Positions 26,308-33,573 of a DNA stretch of 64,000 nt are shown here, piece after piece. Source of the DNA: UBA6244 sp963676875 (GTDB lineage Bacteria > Bacteroidota > Bacteroidia > Bacteroidales > F082); the NCBI GenBank assembly GCA_963676875.1, contig OY781436.1:2170001-2234000 (forward strand), written 5' to 3'. Position 1 is the stretch's first letter. The number at the start of each line of letters is the position of its first letter. The position numbers and the translations under genes were made by a program. The notes under the pieces are model-generated. The model made no database searches. It was given only the letters and a program-made list of their open reading frames with translations, and had not been told where the DNA came from.

Positions 26308-29241
26308 TTATTCCCCAATCAACACAATTCCGCTCCAGTCCATGGGTAGCAGGCCCCGTTGTATTTGATCAATTTTAGCCTCTTGCAGAGCTTTGGCATA
26401 GGATTGTCTATCAAGCAAATGAGTATAGAAATCCACCATCAGATCCTTTGTTTTTTGGTCGTGGATTTTCCAAAGCGAAACCACCAGATTGGGCACGCCG
26501 GCAAAAATAAACCCCCGTGGCAAGGCCATCACACCCTCGCCTTCTTCCAGTTTTCCGGCTCCGGTTTTACACGCGCTAAGCACCACCAGGTTTGCCTTTA
26601 CGGGAAGGGTAAACAATTCTCCCAAATAAAGAAAGCCATCGTTCGTAATGTTGTTTATGGTATCTACCTCCATTTGATCGAGAAATATTCCGGAGAGTTG
26701 GGGATTACTTTTTGAAGAAATACCATGGGTGGCCAAGTGGATGATGTCGAATTGATTGAGGCTGTTTTTTACATGCTCCTCGTTGGCTTCATGATACAGG
26801 AATGTATGTTCCGGATTTCCCTTTTCGTGAAAAAGCCGCGCTATGTCGAGCACTTCTTTTTTGGAGTAGGGTAATTCGCGGAGGTTGTTTCCACTTCGCC
26901 AGTTGGAGTCGGCATCACGCAGGGCATAGTCAGCCAACAAGGTATTGGGTTGAATAGTTTCCGCTTCGTCAGAAAACACAGGGGCAAATCCGGCAAAACT
27001 CAAGGCATTGTCAATAGGCACCGACCGGCGGCTTTTCAACCACAGAAACACCGAGTAATTGTAGGAAATGGCCGTTTTCTCGATAAGGAACTCCTGATCT
27101 TTGGGACAAATAAGGGCTTCAAACGGAATCTGACTTAATTCGCCATCGGGGATTATCACCAGTTTTTCCAACCCGCTCAATGCTTTTTCCATGGAGCCAA
27201 TCAACGTATGGTAAAGTGCGGAAGAACTTTGAGTGAAATCCGTTGACCCGGTTTTCAACCCCTTGTAGTAGGCTGTTAATTGGTTTTTGAAGGCTTTATC
27301 AACGTTGATTGAAGTAACAAGTGCCGTGTTTTTTTTCATCAGGAAACAAAACAACTGATCTTTTCCCATAAAATAAGTGGCAATTCCTTCCTTGTCAGCA
27401 AGTTGTTGTTGTATTTCGGCTACGCTAATGCGCGAAAACAATTGGTTTAATTGGATATTTTGGTTGGTATTCTGTAAGGAATAACTGAGCTCAAACGCTT
27501 CCATTCTGTTGGCAATCAACTTATCGAACACTTGACTTTCGAGCAGACTGTCAGGTTTGTTTTGAAGTACCTGAAGCTGATTTTCCAACTGTCGGATGCT
27601 TTGAAGTAGTTCTGTTTGGCGAGTTGATAATTCGGAATGACTGTCCAATTGATTGACTTCTGCACTTAGATTATAGGCTGTTGATTGGGTGAAAAACCTC
27701 AATAATTCATCCAAATGAAATGCATCTTTCTGTTCTTGATAAGCCATGAAGCCAGCCTTAATTCCTGTTTCGGCCAGTTGATGATAATCTTTGGCCAATT
27801 GCCGATCGTTTCCGCCTATCAGCGTGGCATCACGATATCTTCCCATCAGGGTGTCGGACAAACCGGCAAAACGCAGTGATTGTGCTAGTTGACTTGTGTT
27901 TCCGTATTTCTGGTAAAGAGATAAATAATCCCGGGCCAAAGCAGATGCAGTTTGATATCCACGGAAATCGTCGGAAACATCATTGGCTGAAGGAACACCG
28001 TTCATGATTGGCTGAGAATCTCCGGTTAACAACTGTTTCAGGTTAAATTCGGATTTTAAAATAGCCTCCTGTGGCATTCCGGTCCGGGCATAGGTTTGAG
28101 CCAGCGATGCATGGATGGAGAAGGAAGCCGGGTCGTACAAAAGCGCTTTTTCGTAGTACACCAAAGCCGAATCCACCAGGTGTTGGGCAGAGAAATTCGC
28201 TGCAATCAAACCATATACCTCCGACAGTTGAAGCGAGTCGTCGGGATATTGTTGCAGCACATGTGTTTCCAGCGCGCGAAAATCCCACATGGCGACATCA
28301 AATTCGCCCTGATTTTTATGCGCATCACCTCTCACGGCATGAAGTGAATAATAGACATCATGAAACCGATCGTAGGCTTCATGTTCAGTAATCCAATCCT
28401 CGGCCATGGTGGCAAATTCGATGGCCTGGTCATCGTTTCCCAGTTTCAATTCATCCGAAGCCAGGTTGATCATGGCAATGACGGTTACATCCGAGTCGGG
28501 ATAATAATTTTCCAGAATACAAAAGGCTTTTTTGTCGAAAGCCGCAGCCAGCTCAATTTGTTGGGTTTCATTCATGGCAAGCGCGAGTCCCAAATAGGTG
28601 GATCCCGCATCGTGATACTTAATCCATGTAAAATGTTCTGTTTCGTTGGGGTTCACCGAATTAAAACCGAATAACGCATTTTTATACAATTGATAAGCCT
28701 CCATCATCCGGCCCTGGTAGAACCGCAATCCGGCCAAATTGTAATACCCGCTTGAAATATGCAACAGCGGGGCATGCACTTGTTGGTAAATGGCCAGAGC
28801 TGTTTCCATGTATGGAATGGCTTCGTCATAATTACCTATGTATTTACAGCCAAACGATTTAATATGTAAGAGTGTGGCATAGTGTACGTTGATGGTGTCG
28901 GTATGCTTTCGCAGAAAAGCAATTTGGTGATCGATCAACTGCATCAGGGTGTCGCCCAATGGTCCGCCCAACGGATAATACACACATACGTTGAACAGGT
29001 AATTGGCACGATCGGTTTGTCCCAAAGCGTAATAGTAATCAAAGGCTTTGGACGACAAACCCACGAGGCTGTCGTATTCGCCCAGGTTGAGGTGGTTGTC
29101 GATCTGTGGGTAAAACAGGCTGTCTTTTAATTCGTTATAGGTGTCTTCGTAATAATTTTGTGAAAAAAGGCTGACAGACATCAGCAGAAGAATAGCTGTC
29201 AGACAGGCTGTTTGGGCTTTTAACAGGCGCGACTTTCTCAT
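26308..29241 (-). CDS. Secreted TPR-CHAT (caspase-like) protease
   Basis: The 977-residue protein has a signal peptide (to about SLFSQ), a long helical TPR region over roughly residues 40-480, a coiled-coil-rich linker and a C-terminal CHAT domain from about 680. The caspase-type dyad is visible as ATHG (H839) and LSACKTG (C891), and LPRGFIFAGVPNLVVSLW is a further CHAT hallmark. CHAT proteases act in programmed death, defence and signalling. The predicted export points to activity in the periplasm or on a membrane. The ATG at 29241 is preferred because the longer frame begins with TTG. It is divergent from a sigma/anti-sigma pair, which suggests a proteolytic signalling role. Confidence 0.88.
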   Translation of the reverse strand: MRKSRLLKAQTACLTAILLLMSVSLFSQNYYEDTYNELKDSLFYPQIDNHLNLGEYDSLVGLSSKAFDYYYALGQTDRANYLFNVCVYYPLGGPLGDTLMQLIDHQIAFLRKHTDTINVHYATLLHIKSFGCKYIGNYDEAIPYMETALAIYQQVHAPLLHISSGYYNLAGLRFYQGRMMEAYQLYKNALFGFNSVNPNETEHFTWIKYHDAGSTYLGLALAMNETQQIELAAAFDKKAFCILENYYPDSDVTVIAMINLASDELKLGNDDQAIEFATMAEDWITEHEAYDRFHDVYYSLHAVRGDAHKNQGEFDVAMWDFRALETHVLQQYPDDSLQLSEVYGLIAANFSAQHLVDSALVYYEKALLYDPASFSIHASLAQTYARTGMPQEAILKSEFNLKQLLTGDSQPIMNGVPSANDVSDDFRGYQTASALARDYLSLYQKYGNTSQLAQSLRFAGLSDTLMGRYRDATLIGGNDRQLAKDYHQLAETGIKAGFMAYQEQKDAFHLDELLRFFTQSTAYNLSAEVNQLDSHSELSTRQTELLQSIRQLENQLQVLQNKPDSLLESQVFDKLIANRMEAFELSYSLQNTNQNIQLNQLFSRISVAEIQQQLADKEGIATYFMGKDQLFCFLMKKNTALVTSINVDKAFKNQLTAYYKGLKTGSTDFTQSSSALYHTLIGSMEKALSGLEKLVIIPDGELSQIPFEALICPKDQEFLIEKTAISYNYSVFLWLKSRRSVPIDNALSFAGFAPVFSDEAETIQPNTLLADYALRDADSNWRSGNNLRELPYSKKEVLDIARLFHEKGNPEHTFLYHEANEEHVKNSLNQFDIIHLATHGISSKSNPQLSGIFLDQMEVDTINNITNDGFLYLGELFTLPVKANLVVLSACKTGAGKLEEGEGVMALPRGFIFAGVPNLVVSLWKIHDQKTKDLMVDFYTHLLDRQSYAKALQEAKIDQIQRGLLPMDWSGIVLIGE

Positions 29242-29275
29242 AAGAGGCAATTAAAAAATTTGATTTTGGCTGCGA

Positions 29276-29305
29276 CAAAGATAGCCAATTTAGCCTGCAT
29301 TACAA
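29276..29305 (-). promoter_or_regulatory. Promoter of the TPR-CHAT gene, TTG-N19-TATCTTTG
   Basis: Read on the minus strand, TTG (29305-29303) is followed after 19 bases by TATCTTTG (29283-29276), an ideal Bacteroidota -33/-7 pair. It lies 34 bases before the ATG at 29241. Confidence 0.65.
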
Positions 29306-29366
29306 TCCGGTTAAGTGGCATGATACCCCCTTGGCGCGGAGGAGGTGGAGGTACCGTTAAAATAGC

Positions 29367-29374
29367 TAATTTTG
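29367..29374 (+). promoter_or_regulatory. -7 promoter box TAATTTTG upstream of the sigma factor gene
   Basis: TAATTTTG matches TAnnTTTG and is 16 bases before the ATG at 29391. No -33 TTG is seen at the usual spacing, so an alternative sigma factor, possibly the product itself, may be needed. Confidence 0.5.
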
Positions 29375-29390
29375 CCCATATTTTTCAAAA

Positions 29391-30134
29391 ATGAAATTTT
29401 TCCGCAACCAACGTAAAGAAACCGACGAATTCATTTTCCAAATAAGCCGCACGGCTGAATTGGTGGTGGGAAAATACGTGGTGCGCAAAGCCATTCCAAA
29501 ACGTGAGCAAGAGGATGTCGTGATGGTGGCAGTGGAGAAATTCGTTCAGCAAAAAGATAAAATTATGTCTTCGTTTCAGGGCAAATCTTCGTTCAACACC
29601 TATTGTGTAGCCGTGCTCAACCGCATGGTGTGCGAGGTTATCCGTAAAGAAAGCCGGCATTGGTACGCGGTGGTGGAAAACGATGCTGAGCCCATAAAAA
29701 ACAGGCATGGATTGTGGATGGAGGCCGAAAAAGATTTGGTGTTGAAAAGTGAGGTGGTCCGTTTTAACCAAACCCTGCTTTTCTTTAATGGAACCGGAGC
29801 CAAGGTGAATCTGTTTTTGAAATATTACTTTGGGCTGCCTTTGCAAAAAACAGATTATCTGAACTATGGACGTCATCATGCGGAAGCGTTGAGCGAGATT
29901 CTGAATGCGGATGCCGCCCCATCCAAGGGAACAGCTTTTGAACAGATGGCCATAGCCGTGAATCTGGTGGAAGGAAAACACCTGAAAGGCGATGCCGTTC
30001 GCATGTGGCTGAACAAGCAGATGGACGTGATTCTCGACAGACTTAATGCTACAGGTGGAAGCCAGCACAACCGCGAAAGTTTGGCCCTGCTGTGCGAACT
30101 TTCGGCAACTAACCTAACTCAATCATCAAACTAA
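29391..30134 (+). CDS. Sigma-70 family (ECF-like) sigma factor
   Basis: The 247-residue protein resembles extracytoplasmic-function sigma factors. Residues about 41-90 look like region 2 with EQEDVVMVAVEKF followed by FQGKSSFNTYCVAVLNRMV and a basic end (CEVIRKESRHW), matching the -10 recognition helix style. The C-terminal half is a divergent region 4-like domain with GRHHAEALSEIL; I cannot see a clear helix-turn-helix, so this part is uncertain. The next gene, eight bases downstream, encodes a zinc-finger anti-sigma-like membrane protein, which supports the assignment. It is divergent from the CHAT protease gene. Confidence 0.7.
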   Translation: MKFFRNQRKETDEFIFQISRTAELVVGKYVVRKAIPKREQEDVVMVAVEKFVQQKDKIMSSFQGKSSFNTYCVAVLNRMVCEVIRKESRHWYAVVENDAEPIKNRHGLWMEAEKDLVLKSEVVRFNQTLLFFNGTGAKVNLFLKYYFGLPLQKTDYLNYGRHHAEALSEILNADAAPSKGTAFEQMAIAVNLVEGKHLKGDAVRMWLNKQMDVILDRLNATGGSQHNRESLALLCELSATNLTQSSN

Positions 30135-30141
30135 GAAAACC

Positions 30142-30921
30142 ATGAAATCCTCCATACACCTCACCGAAGAAGAGATTGCCCTGAGTGCAGAGGCCATGAT
30201 GACCGGAGACCTGTCGCATTTGGAGCCCCGCGTTCGTGAGCATCTCGATCATTGTACCCAATGTGCGGGGGAAGTAATGATGGTGGCCGAAGTGTCGGCC
30301 GAGGTTCCTGAAATTACCGCAACTCCCGTTCAAACGAAACCCTTGTGGGGATATGTGGCCTTGCTGGCAGCAGCAGTGGTTGTTATTGTGATGATTATAA
30401 ATGTTCCGGGATGGATTAAACCTGCCTCAAATCACTCACCCGAAATGGCAGGAGTCGTTCAGGATTCCATCAATCCGTCGGCAAATCAGCCAGATCAATA
30501 TCCTGAAAAGCCAATGGCAATTGAGGATAGAACAACTAGCCAGTCTCAAAAATCCGAGCAAAAAAGTCAAACTAATTCAACCCTTGGTGAAGATGCCCTG
30601 GCCTACGCTCCCAACGAAGCCCTGGAAAATTTGGTTAGTCAATTTCTCACCGCCTACCGAAGCGATGAAACAGTGGAAGTACGATCCAAGGCTGACCTAC
30701 AGTTTCCCGAAACCGATTCGTTGACATGGAAAAATCCTGACAACATATCCCTGACCCTTGAATGGTATAACAACCGGGGAGTTTTGATACAGACCGTCAA
30801 AACGCAACAAAACGGAGCCCCGATTCCTCCTTTTGAAAACGGATTGTATTACTGGAAGTTAATGAACGAGGACTTTGATTTGCTGGGTGTTGGCAAGGTG
30901 AGGGTGAGGGGGGGAGCCTGA
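30142..30921 (+). CDS. Anti-sigma-factor-like membrane protein with zinc-finger motif
   Basis: The 259-residue protein has an N-terminal cytoplasmic segment with an HxxxCxxC motif (H34, C38, C41) typical of zinc-binding anti-sigma domains, a transmembrane helix at about residues 71-88 and a periplasmic part. The periplasmic part is a low-complexity linker to about 165, followed by a beta-rich domain that ends with YYWKLMNEDFDLLGVGKVRV. It would hold the sigma factor at the membrane. A periplasmic cleavage, for example by the neighbouring CHAT protease, could release it; this is a hypothesis. Confidence 0.78.
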   Translation: MKSSIHLTEEEIALSAEAMMTGDLSHLEPRVREHLDHCTQCAGEVMMVAEVSAEVPEITATPVQTKPLWGYVALLAAAVVVIVMIINVPGWIKPASNHSPEMAGVVQDSINPSANQPDQYPEKPMAIEDRTTSQSQKSEQKSQTNSTLGEDALAYAPNEALENLVSQFLTAYRSDETVEVRSKADLQFPETDSLTWKNPDNISLTLEWYNNRGVLIQTVKTQQNGAPIPPFENGLYYWKLMNEDFDLLGVGKVRVRGGA

Positions 30922-30994
30922 AGACGGAAGTTGGAAGTATGGAGTATGGAGTAGGGAGTAGGGAGTAGGGAGTCCGAAGTTAGGAGTATAGAGC
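30922..30994. repeat. GGAGTAGGGAGTA low-complexity array
   Basis: Imperfect copies of GGAGTA, GGAAGTT and GGAGTAGGGAGTA run directly from the stop codon of the anti-sigma gene. The words are the reverse complement of those at 4806-4880 and 44996-45072. It is non-coding. Confidence 0.7.
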
Positions 30995-31020
30995 CAAAAG
31001 TACCGTAGGTACGCATGACA

Positions 31021-31310
31021 ATTAGCCCCGGAATTCATTCCCGGGCGGAAGGAATCGGGAATCCAGAACTTGAGGAATTTATTGTTCGACCCCGACGGGG
31101 TTGCATTTCATCGACAAATATTTACTATAAACATCCAATCCCTTGGGGATTAAGGCGGGCTATTTGCTTGAATGGATTCAAACTGAATCCGAAGGATTCC
31201 CATGTTTATAGCAATGGAGGAATATATTGTTCGACCCCGACGGGGTCGCATAATTTATTGTACCAATTCTATCTATAAACATACAATCCCTTCGGGATAT
31301 CAATATCAAC
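31021..31310. repeat. Cluster of REP-like palindromes, two copies of an 80-90 bp unit
   Basis: Units at about 31072-31152 and 31217-31301 share GAGGAATTTATTGTTCG-like starts, a CGACCCCGACGGGGTCG palindrome (31087-31103 with one change; 31232-31248 perfect) and, 20-25 bases later, CTATAAACAT followed by an AATCCCTT(G/C)GGGAT hairpin. A separate GAATCC-GAA-GGATTC hairpin lies between them. No gene is supported here. Confidence 0.75.
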
Positions 31311-31379
31311 ATTGCATCCGACACTTTGAATCAGAAATCTCTGAATCTTTAAATCCTGAATCCTTGAATCCCGAATCAT

Positions 31380-31660
31380 GAGTTCCAAAGCTGCAGCGCA
31401 GCGACAATATTTATAGCCCGAACACCAGAAGAAGGAATAGCTACAGCGTAGCGCAACCGCAGCTCAACCCGGCGGGTCGAAAAAAATCCGGCGAGTCATC
31501 GCGGAAAACCATACACCCCCTTTCACCATGGGCGTTCGCAATTGAATCCTGCATTTAAAATGATTTCTTTGTTGTTGATGTCCTACGGACAAAAAAACAT
31601 GATTCATTTTATTCTATGGATGTTGAAGCCCTACGGGCTATTCACGGTAAAGGTTTTGAT
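31380..31660. repeat. Scattered short palindromic words (GCAGCGCAGCG, CCCTACGGGC)
   Basis: The stretch has GCTGCAGCGCAGCG and GCTACAGCGTAGCGC, plus CCTACGGAC and CCCTACGGGC, which resemble the cores of REP-like families in Bacteroidota genomes. Together with the units at 31021-31310 it forms a repeat-rich gap of about 900 bases with no supported gene. Confidence 0.5.
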
Positions 31661-31680
31661 ATTCTGGACATTATCAAATT

Positions 31681-31777
31681 TTGAGCTCTGATCTACTGAT
31701 CTATTGATCTATTGATCCATTGATCCATTGACCCATTGATCCATTGATCCATTGACCCCTTGACCCCCTGATCCAAC
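31681..31777. repeat. Tandem ATTGATCC-like ten-base repeats
   Basis: About ten consecutive degenerate units of CTATTGATC, CCATTGATC and CCATTGACC are visible. It is a simple tandem array without spacers, in the gap upstream of the small zinc-ribbon gene. Confidence 0.8.
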
Positions 31778-31867
31778 AAAATAAACTTTCCCCATCCGGG
31801 CTCCCGTTAAAAACTATTTCGGATATTTGTTACCTAATTACATCAACCAATTAAAATTACAAGAATC

Positions 31868-32053
31868 ATGGAATCGAATCACAATAAAGTGTGCGTGTTT
31901 TGTCAGCGTGGAGAACAGGAAGTGCCCTTGGTAGCACTTGATTTTAAGGGAAATAACTACTGGATTTGTCCACAACACATTCCTGTGCTCATCCACAACC
32001 CCAATCAACTGGAGGGCTTGTTGCCGGGCGCAGAAACCCTGGAAGCCGGCTGA
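31868..32053 (+). CDS. Small zinc-ribbon-like protein
   Basis: This 61-residue cytoplasmic protein has CVFC near the N-terminus and CPQH in the middle, which could bind one zinc ion. The rest (VPLVALDFKGNNYWI and a short acidic tail) is compact. I recall similar short proteins in Bacteroidota but know no function. It is followed by a terminator-like hairpin at 32077 and then the GGGP synthase gene with its own promoter, so it is probably monocistronic. Confidence 0.7.
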   Translation: MESNHNKVCVFCQRGEQEVPLVALDFKGNNYWICPQHIPVLIHNPNQLEGLLPGAETLEAG

Positions 32054-32076
32054 GAAACCACCCACCAAAGATTATC

Positions 32077-32110
32077 GCCTTCGTCGGATTTTCGTCGAGG
32101 GCTTTTTTTT
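32077..32110 (+). terminator. Intrinsic terminator after the zinc-ribbon gene
   Basis: GCCTTCGTCG at 32077-32086 pairs with CGTCGAGGGC at 32093-32102 (two imperfect positions) and is followed by eight T residues. Confidence 0.75.
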
Positions 32111-32135
32111 GTCCCGTTGGTTCTAATCAACAGGG

Positions 32136-32165
32136 TTTGCCATTCATATGTTTTTCATACTTTTG
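32136..32165 (+). promoter_or_regulatory. Promoter of GGGP synthase gene, TTTG-N18-TACTTTTG
   Basis: TTTG at 32136-32139 and TACTTTTG at 32158-32165 are spaced by 18 bases, a full Bacteroidota promoter. The -7 box lies 15 bases before the ATG. Confidence 0.65.
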
Positions 32166-32180
32166 TGAAAAAGCAATTGA

Positions 32181-32912
32181 ATGAAAACCATCGACCTATT
32201 TCTGAAACCAAAAAAGCAACTGGCTGTCCTTATCGATCCCGATAAACTCTCTGAAAACCAACTCAAACAAACTGCCCAAGTAGCCCAACAATCGGGTGTC
32301 GATTTCTTTTTTGTGGGCGGCAGCCTCATGACCAGCGACATGCTTTTTCACAGCGTACGCACCCTCAAAGAAAACAGTTCCATCCCTGTGATATTATTCC
32401 CCGGAAATTCATATCAAATCAGTCGCAATGCTGATGCAATGTTGTTTTTATCGCTGATTTCGGGCAGAAATCCCGACATGCTCATCGGCATGCATGTGCT
32501 TTCGGCACCCTATATCAAGCTGGCCGGACTCGAAACCATTTCCACCGGATACATGCTCATCGACAGTGGAAAACCCACTTCGGTAACCTACATGAGCAAT
32601 TCGTTTCCCATTCCCAACGACAAAAACGACATCGCTGCCTGTACCGCCATGGCCGGCGAAATGTTGGGTATGCGGGCCATTTTTATGGATGCAGGAAGTG
32701 GTGCACTCACTACCGTTCCCGAAAAAATGATTGCCTTTGTAAAAGGTTCTATTGGTGTGCCTTTGATTATCGGAGGCGGAATAAAAACTCCCGAAAAAGC
32801 ACAAAGCATATTGAGTGCAGGTGCAGATATTATCGTGGTTGGTAACCGTTTTGAAGAAGACCCCGGTCTTATTGGTAGCTTTACGGAAGTTGTTGCTGCG
32901 TTTAACAACTAA
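32181..32912 (+). CDS. Geranylgeranylglyceryl phosphate synthase family protein
   Basis: This 243-residue TIM-barrel enzyme belongs to the GGGPS/PcrB family, which joins a polyprenyl diphosphate to glycerol-1-phosphate. Visible motifs are VLIDPDK near the start, FFFVGGSLMTSD, ILFPGN for prenyl-substrate contacts and the phosphate-binding ends IIGGGIKTPEKA and IIVVGNRFEEDP. Bacteroidota homologues form a distinct group that can make archaeal-type ether-lipid precursors; the final product in these bacteria is not settled. It has its own promoter and is followed after 21 bases by a secreted protein gene. Confidence 0.9.
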   Translation: MKTIDLFLKPKKQLAVLIDPDKLSENQLKQTAQVAQQSGVDFFFVGGSLMTSDMLFHSVRTLKENSSIPVILFPGNSYQISRNADAMLFLSLISGRNPDMLIGMHVLSAPYIKLAGLETISTGYMLIDSGKPTSVTYMSNSFPIPNDKNDIAACTAMAGEMLGMRAIFMDAGSGALTTVPEKMIAFVKGSIGVPLIIGGGIKTPEKAQSILSAGADIIVVGNRFEEDPGLIGSFTEVVAAFNN

Positions 32913-32933
32913 ATTCTCATTAAATCTACTGTT

Positions 32934-33524
32934 ATGAAAAAAACATTTTTTCTTTTAGCCCTAACGATGACCATGGGCGTGATGCACGCTCAGGACATCA
33001 ACCCATTGCTCTATGGTTCCACGTGGCTGGATAACGAATCCCGCGATTTCAATGGATACCGCATCACCAAAATTTTTGGTGAACTCCCCGACGATGCCTC
33101 TACTTACAACTACTCCCCACTTACTGCGGTGGGGTTCAAACCACTGTCGGCCATTTTGACTGATTTCGATAAAGTGGCCGCTGCCCAAAAATGGAACGAG
33201 CAGGAAAAAGCCGAAAATCTGGCCAACGTAAAAACCAAAGCCGTTGGGGGAGAACTGCAAATCTACCTCACCCGTTACTCAGAAGACCGCGCCAACTTCC
33301 AATGGTTTTTTGTCATTCTGCGCGACAAAGACGATAAGGGAAAACTTTGGGAATACGATTTGCCCTACCAGGCACCCCAAAATCCGGTGCAAAACGGTTG
33401 GTGGAACTATACCACCGTGGACGTGCCCATCCAGTTGCCCGATACTTTTTACATCTATTTAAACGACAAAAAAAGTCAGTTTTTATCTGATTTTAAATTC
33501 CTTGTGGAAAAAATCAACAACTAG
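32934..33524 (+). CDS. Hypothetical exported protein
   Basis: The 196-residue protein has a signal peptide ending in MHAQ and no recognised family. The mature part is rich in aromatic and acidic residues, with NWFFVILRDKDDKGKLWEYDL-like strands (for example FQWFFVILRDKD). It may be a small periplasmic or surface protein. It lies between GGGP synthase and a DPP-IV-like gene, with a gap of 49 bases to the next start. Confidence 0.65.
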   Translation: MKKTFFLLALTMTMGVMHAQDINPLLYGSTWLDNESRDFNGYRITKIFGELPDDASTYNYSPLTAVGFKPLSAILTDFDKVAAAQKWNEQEKAENLANVKTKAVGGELQIYLTRYSEDRANFQWFFVILRDKDDKGKLWEYDLPYQAPQNPVQNGWWNYTTVDVPIQLPDTFYIYLNDKKSQFLSDFKFLVEKINN

Positions 33525-33573
33525 TTTGTAGTCAACCAACATCAAATAATTAATGAACCAACCCCGATTGATC

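Noticed and set aside
26308..30921. Type III-E CRISPR (Craspase) locus
   Set aside because: The TPR-CHAT protein has a signal peptide, and there is no Cas7-11-like gene or CRISPR array; only the logic is similar.
31015..31278. Possible 87-residue gene in the repeat-rich gap
   Set aside because: Its codons run through REP-like palindromes in two copies, so the open frame is an accident of the repeats.
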